DNA of 64,000 bases from an uncultured Christensenellaceae bacterium (GCA_905234985.1 CAJOJQ010000006.1:1-64000), one strand, 5' to 3'; shown: positions 1 to 9,104, counted from the stretch's first letter. Numbers and translations are program-made. The notes: a model not told the origin generated them from the letters alone.

Positions 1-25
1 CATCGAATATCCCCGCTTGCTCCAT
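1..25 (-). CDS. possible start of a gene running off the left edge
   Basis: An ATG at 25 is followed by eight sense codons (MEQAGIFD) to the window edge. An AAGGGTGAT stretch about 7 nt upstream could serve as ribosome site, and an extended -10 box lies just before it. Too little is visible to name a product. Its presence would mean that the transporter gene before it really ends at 97. Confidence 0.3.
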
Positions 26-43
26 CTTTCATCACCCTTTGGT

Positions 44-49
44 ATTATA
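44..49 (-). promoter_or_regulatory. extended -10 promoter element
   Basis: On the minus strand the sequence reads TGGTATAAT, a perfect -10 with the TGn extension. No good -35 is seen. It lies downstream of the truncated transporter and would drive the gene leaving the window. Confidence 0.4.
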
Positions 50-96
50 CCATTTCTCGACTTGATCTGCTGTTCTTTCTTAGTTTTTGGAGGTTC

Positions 97-903
97 TCAC
101 ATATATGTCCGGCGCACGCGGGCCTCGTTCGCCGTCTGTGCGTCGGCCGCCGGCGCTTCCAGCCCTAACTTTTCATCGTGCCGCCGGGTGAGGCTGGACG
201 CGGGATCGCGCTCCAACCGGCGAAGATACCGGAACAGAAAGGCCAGGAGCAGCGGGAACATCACAAGGAACACGACTACTCGGAACCAAATCTTCTCCAT
301 GGGGTTCACGCCGATGATCTCCGAGGCCAGCAGCACGGTGAAGGGATTGGTGATGGCGCTGGCAAAGCCGAAGCCGCAGGCCAGGATGGTGCATAAGAAG
401 CCGGTAAAGGAATCGTAGCCGATCAGCACGCACAGGGACGCCACCACGGGAAACAGGGTGAGCATTTCCTCAAACAGGCCCAAAAAAGAGCCGAAGCAGT
501 AAAACAGGAAGGAAATGACCGCCAGCAGCAGCTTGCGCCGGTTCTGATACCGCCGGGACACCGCCCCGATCAGGGCGCGGACGCCGCCCACGTCGTTCAT
601 CACCTGGAAAGCCGCCGAAATCACGATCAGGAACAGGGACAGCATGAAAAGCGTCAGGCCGTCCTGCGAAAAGAAAACCAGCGCCGGGGCAAGCAGGCCC
701 TGCCAGAGGGGAATGCCGCCCGCGCCGCTGATTTCATGATAGGCCGTATAATCCGTTTTGCCGTCGGGCAGCACGCCGAAGGCCCCTTGGGGTACGATAT
801 ACGTCATCAATATGGCCAGGAGCATCAGCCCCGCCAACAGCAGAACCACCTGAAGAAAGGTTTTTTGCGAAATATCAATCAGTTTCTTTTGGGGCTTCCT
901 CAT
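97..903 (-). CDS. YfcC/DcuC-family transporter, C-terminal half missing
   Basis: A 268-residue hydrophobic protein resembling the N-terminal half of YfcC/C4-dicarboxylate anaerobic carrier proteins (PF03606). About six membrane stretches are visible, including an FGSFLGLFEEML segment and a glycine-rich re-entrant-like CGFGFASAITNPFT segment. Family members are usually about 470-510 residues with a second, homologous half; here the frame stops just after the charged middle loop (RRLERDPASSL) and no hydrophobic continuation is seen in the next 96 bp. The ATG overlaps the stop of the acyltransferase gene before it (ATGA), so the two are translationally coupled. It could be a decayed gene, a frameshift, or a half-size transporter; substrate unknown. 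Confidence 0.8.
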   Translation of the reverse strand: MRKPQKKLIDISQKTFLQVVLLLAGLMLLAILMTYIVPQGAFGVLPDGKTDYTAYHEISGAGGIPLWQGLLAPALVFFSQDGLTLFMLSLFLIVISAAFQVMNDVGGVRALIGAVSRRYQNRRKLLLAVISFLFYCFGSFLGLFEEMLTLFPVVASLCVLIGYDSFTGFLCTILACGFGFASAITNPFTVLLASEIIGVNPMEKIWFRVVVFLVMFPLLLAFLFRYLRRLERDPASSLTRRHDEKLGLEAPAADAQTANEARVRRTYM

Positions 904-2147
904 GCTTCTTTCCCCTTATCGTTCTTTTCCGCGCGGCGGCGCTCCGTCAGTAAATCCACCGCCAGCGCCCAGCGGGCAGCTTGCTGGGGCTGCTGTTCGG
1001 GATAGAAAAAGTACAGCTCCCCTTCGTAATACACTTCAAATTCCAATCCGCAGGAAAACGCCAGCCCGGGCAGGTTTTCCGTGGGGATGGAAAACGCGGT
1101 CTGCTCCGACCGGTAGGTGAAAATCTCCGGGGTCAAGGTGCATACGCCCTTTTCGTTCCGGTCTTTCTTGCCGGGGGCGGCGTAAACGTGGGTGCGAACG
1201 GCAGCTTCCAGGCGAAGATGATCCAGCTCGGCCCGTTCCATGTCCTTGATGCGGTCATACCAGCCGGGGATGATAAAAGGCGCGTCCGTAAAATGGTATT
1301 GATCGTTCAGGGTGTGACAGCCTCCGCAGGCGGTACAGGCAAGCTCGTCCCCCCGCCCCACCGTGGTATACAGCGCCCCGCAGTCACAGCAGCGGTATAA
1401 AAGATTACCCAGGCCCCGCGCCTTATCCTTCTGGGGATATGTACACAGCAGCTCCTTCGACGCGTCTCCGTACAGCGTTTCGGCGATCTTCCGGTTCAGC
1501 TCCTCGTCGCTCATGCCGCGCAGAGCGTCCTTTTTGATCACTTCCTCCACGGTGATGGAAACCGGCGTGCGGTAGCGCTTTCCCCGCCACTTGGGATAAG
1601 CCAGGTACGCGCCCCGGAGCTTGACCAATACCAAATCGGCGTTGAGGCGCTTGTAAAAGGCCGCGCCCTCCTCCACGATGGGATTGGAACGCCCGTCCGG
1701 CGAAAGGCGGCCCTCCGGAAAGATCACCACGGGATAGCCCTTTTTCAGCATGCGCATGATGCGCAGGGGCACAGCCATATCCGGCGCGAAGATTTTCTTG
1801 GGGATGAAGCCCGTGTGTTTGGCAAAAAATTTTAACACAGGACGGGTGCAATAGTAATTGCTCACCAGGAAAGCGGGCTTTTTCAGGTGGGAAACGCACT
1901 GGAGATAATAAAAATCAAAAAAAGATTCATGATTGGAAAGCATCACGTAGGGCACATCCGCCTGCCGGAGCTTTTCATCCCGCACCACGGGGAGGGGCCT
2001 TCTTGCGCACCACAGCCGCACAAGAAACATGGAAAAAGCGTATAGGGGGGAATCCGGCGTCCCGTCGCCCCGGCCAAACAGCGCGCGGGACAGGAACGCG
2101 TGGAACGGCCCGCGCCCCGACCCGTTTTCATCCTTGCGGTGCGTCAT
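900..2147 (-). CDS. 1-acyl-sn-glycerol-3-phosphate acyltransferase-like protein with zinc ribbon
   Basis: A PlsC-type acyltransferase (415 aa), expected to transfer an acyl chain to a lysophospholipid at the membrane. The catalytic HX4D motif is NHESFFD at about residues 72-78 and the substrate-binding motif is FPEGR near 143-147. Typical PlsC proteins end near 200-250 aa. This one adds a Cys4 zinc-ribbon-like module (CDC near 254-256, CTAC at 271-274) and a further domain. The ATG at 2147 is preferred because GAGGTGGAG lies just upstream; an in-frame TTG at 2189 has no such site. It is downstream of lysS, behind a probable hairpin terminator, and overlaps the transporter gene by 4 nt. Confidence 0.85.
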   Translation of the reverse strand: MTHRKDENGSGRGPFHAFLSRALFGRGDGTPDSPLYAFSMFLVRLWCARRPLPVVRDEKLRQADVPYVMLSNHESFFDFYYLQCVSHLKKPAFLVSNYYCTRPVLKFFAKHTGFIPKKIFAPDMAVPLRIMRMLKKGYPVVIFPEGRLSPDGRSNPIVEEGAAFYKRLNADLVLVKLRGAYLAYPKWRGKRYRTPVSITVEEVIKKDALRGMSDEELNRKIAETLYGDASKELLCTYPQKDKARGLGNLLYRCCDCGALYTTVGRGDELACTACGGCHTLNDQYHFTDAPFIIPGWYDRIKDMERAELDHLRLEAAVRTHVYAAPGKKDRNEKGVCTLTPEIFTYRSEQTAFSIPTENLPGLAFSCGLEFEVYYEGELYFFYPEQQPQQAARWALAVDLLTERRRAEKNDKGKEA

Positions 2148-2173
2148 TTTCTCCACCTCGTTTGTAACAGAAT

Positions 2174-2205
2174 CCCCCGGCAGAATCAATTGATTTCACC
2201 GGGGG
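2174..2205 (-). terminator. hairpin after lysS
   Basis: A 7-bp stem CCCCCGG/CCGGGGG encloses a further partly self-complementary AATCAATTGATT core. The T-rich tail on the minus strand (ATTCTGTTA) is weak, so termination may be partial and let the acyltransferase gene be read through. Confidence 0.5.
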
Positions 2206-2217
2206 AAAAGGTTCGTA

Positions 2218-3699
2218 TCAGTCCATGGGCTTCATGGTGGGGAAAAGCAAAACGTCCCGGATGGAGGGGGTAGCGGTGAGCAGCATCACCAGCCGGTCCA
2301 CGCCCACGCCAAGGCCGCCGGTGGGCGGCATACCGATTTCCAGGGCGTTGAGGAAATCCTCGTCCACGCCCTGGGCTTCCTCGTCGCCCATGGCTTTCAG
2401 GGCAGCCTGGGCCTCGAAGCGCTGGCGCTGGTCGATGGGGTCGTTCAGCTCGGAGAAGGCGTTGCCGTGTTCCCGGCCCAGGATGAACACCTCAAAACGC
2501 TCGGTGTAGGCGGGGTTTTCCGGCATCTTCTTAGCGAGGGGAGAAATTTCCACCGGATGCCCGTAGATGAAGGTGGGCTGCACCAGGTTTTCTTCCACGT
2601 ACTCGTCGAAGAACAGGTTCAGGATATCGCCCTTCTGGTGGCGCTTTTTATAATGGATCTTGTGTTCGTCGGCCACGGCCCGGGCTTCCTCCAGGGTATG
2701 GATCTCGTCGAAATCCACGCCGGAATACTTCTTCACCGCTTCCACCATGCTCAGTCGCGCGAAGGGCTTCTCCAGGTCGATCAGCACGTCGCCATACTGC
2801 ACCTGGGCGGTGCCGTTGACGGCCCGGGCGATATAGCGGAACATATCTTCCGTAATATCCATCATGCCGTGGAAGTCGGTGAACGCCTGATACAGCTCCA
2901 TCATGGTGAATTCGGGGTTATGTTTGGTGTCCATGCCCTCGTTGCGGAACACGCGGCCGATTTCGTACACCCGGTCAAAGCCGCCCACGATCAGCCGCTT
3001 GAGGTGCAGTTCCAACGCGATGCGCAGGTACATGTCGATATCCAGGGTGTTGTGGTGGGTGATGAAGGGCCGGGCCGCCGCGCCGCCCGCCTGGGTATGC
3101 AGCACGGGGGTCTCCACTTCCATAAAGCCCCGGCTTTCCAGGAACGCGCGCATGGCGGTGATGATCTGGCTGCGCTTGCGGAAGGTGTCGCGCACCTCGG
3201 GGTTCACGATCATGTCCAAATACCGCTGGCGGTAGCGCAGGTCCATGTCCGTCAGGCCGTGGAATTTTTCGGGCAGGGGCTTGAGGCACTTGGCCAGCAG
3301 GGTGATCTCCTCGGTATGGATGGAAATTTCCCCGGTCTTGGTCTTGAATACCTTGCCGCGCACGCAGACCACGTCGCCGATATCCATTTTCTTAAAACCG
3401 GCGTACACATCCTCGCCCACGTCGTCCCGGCGAATATAAAACTGGATGGTGCCGGCGGAGTCCAGCAGGCGCGCGAAGGACGCTTTGCCCATAATATTCC
3501 GGGCCATGATGCGCCCGGCCAGGGTGACTTCCTTGCCTTCGTAAGCGTCATAGTCGGCCACAATATCGCTGCTCTTGGTGTCCACGGGCACCTTGGTCAA
3601 AAGGTAAGGGTCGTGCCCCGCTTCCCGCAGAGCGGTCAGCTTGTCCCGGCGAATTTGTTCCTGTTCAGAATAAACGGGAGTGTTTTGTTCCTGCGCCAT
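2218..3699 (-). CDS. lysS: lysyl-tRNA synthetase, class II
   Basis: Class II lysyl-tRNA synthetase (493 aa) charging tRNA-Lys in the cytoplasm. The N-terminal half holds an OB-fold anticodon-binding domain ([19 protein letters not shown]). The catalytic core shows motif 2 ([18 protein letters not shown]) and motif 3 ([13 protein letters not shown]) near the C-terminus. Length is normal. The ATG at 3699 is chosen because GAGG sits 7 nt upstream; the upstream in-frame codon at 3705 is TTG. It follows greA by 32 bp, the common greA-lysS arrangement of Firmicutes, and probably shares the promoter at 5130-5158. Confidence 0.97.
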   Translation of the reverse strand: MAQEQNTPVYSEQEQIRRDKLTALREAGHDPYLLTKVPVDTKSSDIVADYDAYEGKEVTLAGRIMARNIMGKASFARLLDSAGTIQFYIRRDDVGEDVYAGFKKMDIGDVVCVRGKVFKTKTGEISIHTEEITLLAKCLKPLPEKFHGLTDMDLRYRQRYLDMIVNPEVRDTFRKRSQIITAMRAFLESRGFMEVETPVLHTQAGGAAARPFITHHNTLDIDMYLRIALELHLKRLIVGGFDRVYEIGRVFRNEGMDTKHNPEFTMMELYQAFTDFHGMMDITEDMFRYIARAVNGTAQVQYGDVLIDLEKPFARLSMVEAVKKYSGVDFDEIHTLEEARAVADEHKIHYKKRHQKGDILNLFFDEYVEENLVQPTFIYGHPVEISPLAKKMPENPAYTERFEVFILGREHGNAFSELNDPIDQRQRFEAQAALKAMGDEEAQGVDEDFLNALEIGMPPTGGLGVGVDRLVMLLTATPSIRDVLLFPTMKPMD

Positions 3700-3731
3700 G
3701 TTCAAACCTCATTTCGTTGGTAAAAATTCAA

Positions 3732-4217
3732 TCAGATCTTGATTTCCAGGATTTTCAATTCATACGCCCCGTCCGGCGCTTCCACGCTGACGGTTTCGCC
3801 CATCTTGTGGCCCAGCAGGGCGACGCCGATGGGAGATTCGTTGGAAATCTTGTTGTTCATGGGGTCGCTTTCCCGGGCGCCAACGATAGTAAATTCTTCC
3901 TCTTCGTCCTCGTCCAGATACAGCACCTTCACGGTGGTGCCCACGTTCACGGCGTCGGTGGAGATTTCGCCGTCGATCACGATCACGTTGCGCAGAGCGG
4001 CTTCCAGCTCCATGATGTCCGCTTCCAGCTTGGCCTGCTCGTCCTTGGCTTCGTCGTATTCCGCGTTTTCACTCAAATCGCCGAAGCCCCGGGCAATGTT
4101 CAGATGCTCGGCCACCTCCGCGCGGCGCACGGTGGTCATGTATTTCAGTTTTTCCTCCATCTGGCGCAGGCCTTCCGCGGAGACTACGGTTCTGTTGGTG
4201 TTTTCTTGTTCGCTCAT
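3732..4217 (-). CDS. greA: transcription elongation factor GreA
   Basis: GreA (161 aa) rescues backtracked RNA polymerase by stimulating transcript cleavage. The N-terminal coiled coil carries the acidic tip segment [16 protein letters not shown] with the conserved Asp and Glu that help bind the catalytic metal. The C-terminal FKBP-like domain includes [18 protein letters not shown] short acidic run, DEDEEEEF, sits between the parts. It lies between the phosphodiesterase gene and lysS on the same strand. Confidence 0.97.
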   Translation of the reverse strand: MSEQENTNRTVVSAEGLRQMEEKLKYMTTVRRAEVAEHLNIARGFGDLSENAEYDEAKDEQAKLEADIMELEAALRNVIVIDGEISTDAVNVGTTVKVLYLDEDEEEEFTIVGARESDPMNNKISNESPIGVALLGHKMGETVSVEAPDGAYELKILEIKI

Positions 4218-4249
4218 GGTGGCTTCTCCTTTTCTTTTTGCGGTTATAT

Positions 4250-5062
4250 TTATGGTTCAAAGCCTTCAAAAATCTGCACGTCGTAGGAAGAACGCAGCTT
4301 TTTGAAGTCTTCCGGGGTCTGAACCGTCCACGCCGTCAGCACGGGACGGAATAGGCGTTTTACAAGGCGGAAGGAAATATTTCGATCCGTGTCGTGGCGG
4401 TAGGCGATGAAATCGGGGCGGGACAGGCAATCCATCAACAGATGCGCGCCGAAGAAATAGTAAATCTCCCGGTGCTTTTCCCCCGCCAAACGCGCGTCGT
4501 AGGCCAATTGGCCCCGCACCGTTTCCGGCGAAAGCATTCTGATCTCCCGCAGCATCCTTGGGTCAAAGGATTCCACGCACCAGAAGCCCGGATACGTTTG
4601 CAGCGCTTCCAGTGTCCGCTTGGGCAGCGCTTTCCAGCTGTCCCCGTCGCTTTTCAGCTCCACGATCAGGGGCGGGCGGCGTTCGTCCACGGCTTCCAGC
4701 ACTTCCTCCAGGAAGGGAATGGGTTCATCCGTTCCGTTCAGCCGCAGGGCGCGAAGCTCCTTTGCCGTCATCCGGGCCACATTGCCCTCCGTGCCGCACA
4801 TGCGTTTGGGATTCGCGTCGTGGATCACGGCCAGCTGCCCGTCCTTCGTCAAGTGTACGTCCAGCTCGATGCCATAGCCCTTTTCCGCCGCTTTTTTGAA
4901 CGCGGAAAGGGAATTTTCCGGCGCATCGCCGCCGTACAGTCCTCGGTGGGCATAGGGGATCCGGGGCATGGCCGCGCCGCGCTTTCGGGCGTTTCGCCCC
5001 GGCGCGATCAGAAACAGATACAGAGCCGCCGCGGCCGCTAACCCGATCATCAGCCACAGCAT
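4250..5062 (-). CDS. glycerophosphodiester phosphodiesterase family protein
   Basis: GDPD-family enzyme (270 aa), expected to hydrolyse glycerophosphodiesters to glycerol-3-phosphate and an alcohol. An N-terminal membrane segment ([20 protein letters not shown]) anchors it. The family signature AHRG, then [10 protein letters not shown] and the metal-binding [10 protein letters not shown] lie between about residues 38 and 77, followed by HD in [10 protein letters not shown]. It is the first gene of the minus-strand group with greA and lysS and has its own promoter. Substrate cannot be read from sequence. Confidence 0.9.
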   Translation of the reverse strand: MLWLMIGLAAAAALYLFLIAPGRNARKRGAAMPRIPYAHRGLYGGDAPENSLSAFKKAAEKGYGIELDVHLTKDGQLAVIHDANPKRMCGTEGNVARMTAKELRALRLNGTDEPIPFLEEVLEAVDERRPPLIVELKSDGDSWKALPKRTLEALQTYPGFWCVESFDPRMLREIRMLSPETVRGQLAYDARLAGEKHREIYYFFGAHLLMDCLSRPDFIAYRHDTDRNISFRLVKRLFRPVLTAWTVQTPEDFKKLRSSYDVQIFEGFEP

Positions 5063-5129
5063 GTCCTGTTTTCCTCCCTCCGCGCGCTGTCTTTCAACGC
5101 CAAAGAACGCCTTCCGACGTTACCGGTGT

Positions 5130-5158
5130 ATTATACAGCAAAAGCAAAGCAAATGCAA
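5130..5158 (-). promoter_or_regulatory. promoter of GDPD-greA-lysS group
   Basis: On the minus strand, TTGCAT, 17 bp, TATAAT. It lies 68 bp upstream of the phosphodiesterase start and back to back with the helicase promoter. Confidence 0.75.
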
Positions 5159-5210
5159 CTGCCGCCATACAGAATTGCAAGCAAATTGCGGGCTTTTCCT
5201 ATGTTTTTCG

Positions 5211-5240
5211 TTGACCTTTCGGATTTGACTATGGTATAAT
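5211..5240 (+). promoter_or_regulatory. promoter of DEAD-box helicase
   Basis: TTGACC, 18 bp, TATAAT. It leaves a leader of about 55 nt before the TTG start. The 239-bp divergent gap 5063-5301 holds this and the opposing promoter and nothing else I recognise. Confidence 0.75.
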
Positions 5241-5301
5241 AGCGCGAACAATTGAAAGAAAGAAATCGCGGGCGGGGTCCCGCGGAGAGAGGAACGAAGC
5301 C

Positions 5302-6492
5302 TTGTCAGACAAAGAATTGCAGCCCCTTGTGGGTTTTGAACAGATGGATCTGTCCAAAGAGATCCTGCAGGCGGTGGACAAGATGGGCTTTTCCCAGCCC
5401 ACCCCCGTACAGGCCAAGACCATTCCCATCATGATGGAGGGGCACGACGTGATCGCCATCGCCCCCACCGGCACAGGAAAAACCGTGGCTTTCGGCATTC
5501 CCATGCTGGAATACATTTCCCTCACCGACAGCCGCATTCAGGAAGTGATTTTGGCCCCCACCCGGGAATTGGCGGTGCAGATTGGCCAGGAGATGGAAAA
5601 GCTGTCCACCTTCATTCCCGAGGTGCGCATCGCCGTGCTGTACGGGGGCCAGCCCATTTCCAAGCAGCTGAACCAATTGAAGAAAAAGCCCCAAATCATC
5701 GTAGCCACCCCGGGCCGCATGCTGGACCATATGCAGCGCGGCACCGCCCGGCTGTCCGCCGTGCACACGCTTGTTATAGACGAAGCGGACGAAATGCTGA
5801 AAATGGGCTTCGTCAAGGACGTATGCAAGATCATCGAGGCCATTCCCCCGGCACGGCAGTTCGTCATGTTTTCCGCCACCACCAACCAGGACGTGCTGAC
5901 CATCTCCTGGAAATACCAGCATGAGCCGGTGGAAATCACCATCCCCGCCACCAAGGAAAATAAGCCCCAGATCACCCAGTACGTGATCCCAACCACCCGG
6001 GAAGAAAAGTACGATCACCTGCTGTACCTGCTGGATTCCGACGAGTTTGGCCGGGTGATGATCTTCACCAACACCAAGGACGGCTGCCGCCGCCTCAGCG
6101 AAAAGATGAATAAGGCGGGCTACCAGACCGAAGCCCTTCACGGCGACATTCCCCAGTCCAAGCGCAATCAGGTCATGGCTGGATTCAAACGGGGCAAGTT
6201 CCCCATTCTGGTGTGTACCGACGTGGCCGCCCGGGGCATCGACGTGGACGACGTGGAAGCGGTCATCAATTACGACCTGCCCACGGAAAACGAATACTAT
6301 CTGCACCGCATTGGCCGCACAGGCCGCGCGCGCAAGCACGGCGTGGCCTTTACCCTGCTGTGCTTCACCGAAAGCGTGCGGCTGGACGAAATTCTCAAAT
6401 ACATGGAATCCAAGCCCACCTACCTCAAATTTGACGATATGGGCACCCTGCGCTTCCAGGAAGGCGGAAAAGCCTTCTTTGAGAACATGTGA
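5302..6492 (+). CDS. DEAD-box ATP-dependent RNA helicase
   Basis: A core-only DEAD-box helicase (396 aa). Motifs in order: Q motif GFSQPTPVQ (about 29-37), Walker A APTGTGKT (54-61), APTREL, TPGRML, DEAD (160-163), SATT, then in the second RecA domain IFTNTKDG, CTDVAARGIDV and HRIGRTGRA. It lacks the basic or RNA-binding C-terminal tail of CsdA/DbpA-type proteins, so its RNA target is unclear. The start is TTG, chosen because AGAGG sits about 9 nt upstream and the coding frame begins there. A family 1 repeat follows 5 nt after the stop. Confidence 0.95.
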   Translation: MSDKELQPLVGFEQMDLSKEILQAVDKMGFSQPTPVQAKTIPIMMEGHDVIAIAPTGTGKTVAFGIPMLEYISLTDSRIQEVILAPTRELAVQIGQEMEKLSTFIPEVRIAVLYGGQPISKQLNQLKKKPQIIVATPGRMLDHMQRGTARLSAVHTLVIDEADEMLKMGFVKDVCKIIEAIPPARQFVMFSATTNQDVLTISWKYQHEPVEITIPATKENKPQITQYVIPTTREEKYDHLLYLLDSDEFGRVMIFTNTKDGCRRLSEKMNKAGYQTEALHGDIPQSKRNQVMAGFKRGKFPILVCTDVAARGIDVDDVEAVINYDLPTENEYYLHRIGRTGRARKHGVAFTLLCFTESVRLDEILKYMESKPTYLKFDDMGTLRFQEGGKAFFENM

Positions 6493-6497
6493 GATTT

Positions 6498-6655
6498 CTG
6501 GGGGAAACCATTCTTTGGAATTGCATCGCACGGCCTGCGCTTCGCTTGCCCGCGCTTCGGTTCTAAGATACTTGAATGGTATCGCGCAATACGTCTAAAG
6601 CCGTATTGCCAAAAGAATGGTTTCCCCCAGCCCCCCTTCCAAGAAAGGCATAAGG
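6498..6655 (+). repeat. family 1 intergenic element, long copy A
   Basis: Arms GGGGGAAACCATTCTTT and AAAGAATGGTTTCCCCC enclose about 95 bp, followed by the shared tail CCCCTTCCAAGAAAGGCAT. The insert contains two small hairpins, GATAC/GTATC and GCAATACG/CGTATTGC. It begins 5 nt after the helicase stop. Other copies: 7792, 23011 and 25947. Confidence 0.85.
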
Positions 6656-6723
6656 GCAATCCTTGATTGCTCTTCTATGCGTATTATTCCTGCAAGAGTA
6701 AAATGGACAAGGAGGATTAACCT

Positions 6724-7779
6724 ATGAAAGTCGCCGTTATCGGCTGCGGCACCATCGCCAACGCCGCCCATATTCCCGCGTACATGAAGAATCCCGACGC
6801 GGAAATCAAGTATTTCTGCGATATCATCCCCGAGCGCGCCCAGGACGCTGTGAAGCAGTACGGCTGCGGCGTGGCCGTGACGGATTACCATGACGTGCTG
6901 AAAGACCCCGAAGTGGCCGCCGTGTCCATCTGCACCCCCAACAATGTACACCCCACCATCGCCATCGACTTTATGCGCGCGGGCAAGCATGTGCTGTGCG
7001 AAAAGCCCGCCGCCCGCACCTGGGCGGAGGTGCAGGAAATGCTGAACGTGCAGCGGGAAACAGGCATGACCCTGAACATCGGCGTTGTGAACCGCTTCAA
7101 CGACAGCGTGCGCAAAATCAAGCAGTACATCGACGCGGGCAAATTGGGCGACGTGTACCATGTATACGTGTCCTTCCGTGCCCATCGCTCTATCCCCGGC
7201 TTAGGCGGCGCGTTTACCACCAAGGCCATCGCCGGCGGCGGCGCGCTGATCGACTGGGGCGTACACTATTTGGACATCGTGATGTACTGCACCGGCGATC
7301 CGAAAACCAAGACCGTGTCCGGCGAAACCTTCTGCAAATTAGGCAAGGATATTCCCCATTACGCCTACACCAGCATGTGGTCCGAAATCACCAAGGACGT
7401 GAATGGCACCTACGACGTGGACGATTCCATCACCGCCCTCATCCGCACCGAAGGCCCGGTCATCACCGTGCATGGGGCCTGGGCGCAGAACATCGGCGTG
7501 AAGGAAACCTACATCGATTTCATGGGCGATAAGGGCGGCATCCGCCTGGATTACGGCGGGAAGTTCACCTACTATTCCGTGGACGAAAACAACGACCTGA
7601 TCTCCTACCAGCCCCAATTCAACATGAGCAACATGTTTGAAAACGAAATCAACGCTTTCATCGATTGCATCCGCACCGGCGAAAAGCTGCCCTCCCACAT
7701 CGAAACCGTGGCAATTACCGCCCGTATGATGCAGGCCATCTACGATTCCGCCGAAAAGCACGAGGAAATCAAGCTGTGA
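6724..7779 (+). CDS. Gfo/Idh/MocA-family NAD(P)-dependent oxidoreductase
   Basis: A sugar or cyclitol dehydrogenase-like protein (351 aa). The N-terminal Rossmann fold starts with VAVIGCGTIANAAHIPAY (residues 2-19). CTPNNVHP and CEKPAART (about residues 91-98) are typical of the family, with the EKP lysine expected to sit at the active site. The C-terminal alpha/beta domain contains GGGALIDWGVHYLDIVMY. Length is typical. An AGGAGG site lies before the ATG. It sits alone between two family 1 repeats, so the neighbours say nothing about the substrate. Confidence 0.92.
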   Translation: MKVAVIGCGTIANAAHIPAYMKNPDAEIKYFCDIIPERAQDAVKQYGCGVAVTDYHDVLKDPEVAAVSICTPNNVHPTIAIDFMRAGKHVLCEKPAARTWAEVQEMLNVQRETGMTLNIGVVNRFNDSVRKIKQYIDAGKLGDVYHVYVSFRAHRSIPGLGGAFTTKAIAGGGALIDWGVHYLDIVMYCTGDPKTKTVSGETFCKLGKDIPHYAYTSMWSEITKDVNGTYDVDDSITALIRTEGPVITVHGAWAQNIGVKETYIDFMGDKGGIRLDYGGKFTYYSVDENNDLISYQPQFNMSNMFENEINAFIDCIRTGEKLPSHIETVAITARMMQAIYDSAEKHEEIKL

Positions 7780-7791
7780 CGATAAACGAAT

Positions 7792-7858
7792 CTGGGGGAA
7801 ACCATTCTTTGGCGGCCAAAGAATGGTTTCCCCCAGGCCCCCTTCCAAGAAAGCCATA
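7792..7858 (+). repeat. family 1 intergenic element, short copy B
   Basis: Perfect 21-bp inverted arms (CTGGGGGAAACCATTCTTTGG and its complement) around a 3-nt loop, then the common tail CCCCTTCCAAGAAAGCCAT. It starts 12 nt after the oxidoreductase stop and lies in the frame into which the Cys-rich gene reads if its frameshift is not corrected. Confidence 0.9.
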
Positions 7859-7909
7859 AAGGACTATGTGCTTTAATTTTCCATATATAAGGGTATGCAA
7901 ACGAGCAAA

Positions 7910-7934
7910 GGGAGAAGGCCGAAAACCTTCTCCC
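7910..7934. terminator. terminator of the Cys-rich gene
   Basis: A 9-bp perfect stem GGGAGAAGG/CCTTCTCCC with a 7-nt loop. On the minus strand it is followed by TTTGCTCGTTTG; on the plus strand a T6 tract follows after six bases. It lies 16 bp past the stop codon that the Cys-rich gene would use if one base were restored. Confidence 0.7.
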
Positions 7935-7950
7935 CCGCGCGTTTTTTGTA

Positions 7951-8753
7951 TCAGCGGTTGCAGCCGGGCTGGCGCAGTTGCCGCAGTTGGTTCCGGCGGT
8001 ACTGCCGCAGTTGCAGCCGCAGTTCGTGGTCCCCTGAAAATTGTCCTCGTCGCACAGCGTGGAGGGCGGGAACAAAGGCAGGCTAAAGAATTCGTCGCAC
8101 ACGGAATCCGCGAACTCCTCGCAGGGCGGGATGGTGCAGAAGCCGTAGCTGGGCACCAGGATCTCCACCTTCGCCAGCACCTTCAGCACGATGGTGACGC
8201 ACACCGTCAGGCGGAACACGTTATTGCCCTGGTAGCTGCCCGCCACGCACACGGCGCTTGCCATACCCTCTAAGTTGAAGGGCACGATGGAATCATCGGG
8301 CACCGCCAGCAGCACGTCCCGGTTCACCGTTACCACAGCCTTGCCGATGTATTCCACGCACCGGCTGTCGGTGAACAGGATGTCGATGGGGATCTGCACC
8401 GCGCCGCGCACCCGGGCGAAGCAGGGCCGGTCGCACAGCCGTTCCACGCTCAAATTGCTGATGTCCACGTCCATGGCGCTGCTGCGGCAGGATTCAAAGG
8501 TGATGGGCGGCACCGGCGCGGTGGTGGGCGGCACCTCCTCCGTTTCCGCGTTGCAGCAGCACCCGGTCGTCACCACCTGGGCATAGCTTGTCACGGTCAC
8601 GTTCACGTTGGTCAGCTGCTGCTGCTGCAAACAGCTGTCGTACACCCGCTGCACCTGGATGCATACCTTTTCATCCAAGCCCTCCAGGGCATTGCCGGAG
8701 ATGGTGCCGGGGCAGCATCCGGGATTGGCGTTTTTGTAGGAATAGAAACTCAT
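7951..8753 (-). CDS. cysteine-rich coat-like protein, apparent frameshift near the 3' end
   Basis: A secretion-signal-free, Cys-rich protein of about 267 aa. The N-terminus (ANPGCCPGT, KVCIQVQRVYDSCLQQQQ) and the glycine/cysteine tail (CGCNCGSTAGTNCGNC) resemble Clostridia proteins thought to belong to the spore surface; that role is inference. As read, the frame does not stop at 7951 but runs on through the terminator hairpin and the family 1 repeat to 7740, inside the end of the oxidoreductase gene. One extra base near 7972-7974 would give a natural Cys/Gly ending QPGCNR and a stop at 7951, just before the terminator. An AGGAGG site lies 10 nt before the ATG. Confidence 0.7.
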
Positions 8754-8924
8754 GCCTTTTACGCCTCCTTACTTTGCGCGCCGGAACACCGGCGGCGCGG
8801 TCCGGCCGCCTTCCCGCGGCCTTCACCCCCATCCTATGCCCGGCGAAAAAATAGGTTCCGCCCACCGGTGCGCGCAAAATACAGAAAACGTACAGGGAAA
8901 AACGGCATGAAACAGAATTTAGGC

Positions 8925-8953
8925 TTGTTTTTTTTTCGACCCTGATATATAAT
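8925..8953 (+). promoter_or_regulatory. promoter of the SRP RNA
   Basis: TTGTTT, 17 bp, TATAAT, with the RNA 5' end predicted about 7 nt downstream at 8960. A GC-rich hairpin upstream of the Cys-rich gene fills much of the remaining gap 8754-8924. Confidence 0.8.
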
Positions 8954-8959
8954 GGTCAA

Positions 8960-9079
8960 GCCGTGTATGGCTGGCGGGTCCCGTGCGATGTTGCGGTGTC
9001 AACCCTGTCAGGTCCGAGAGGAAGCAGCAGTAAGCATCTTAGACGTGTGCTGCGGCAAAGCCTGTCCGTCATACGCGGT
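8960..9079 (+). ncRNA. ffs: signal recognition particle RNA, small bacterial type
   Basis: About 120 nt. The conserved Ffh-binding domain is plain: TGTCAGGTCCGAGAGGAAGC followed by AGCAGTAAGCATC, with a GAGA tetraloop. The 5' end GCCGTGTATGGCTGGCGGG pairs with the 3' end CCTGTCCGTCATACGCGGT, closing the long rod. A TTTTTT tract at 9081-9086 ends it. The RNA guides co-translational membrane targeting with Ffh. Only 25 nt separate its 3' end from the glyA start codon. Confidence 0.93.
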
Positions 9080-9104
9080 ATTTTTTATACTGGAGGATGA
9101 CAAA

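Noticed and set aside
8952-9104. An open frame extending glyA upstream by 51 codons
   Set aside because: It lies over the SRP RNA; glyA homologues start at the ATG at 9105, which has its own ribosome site.
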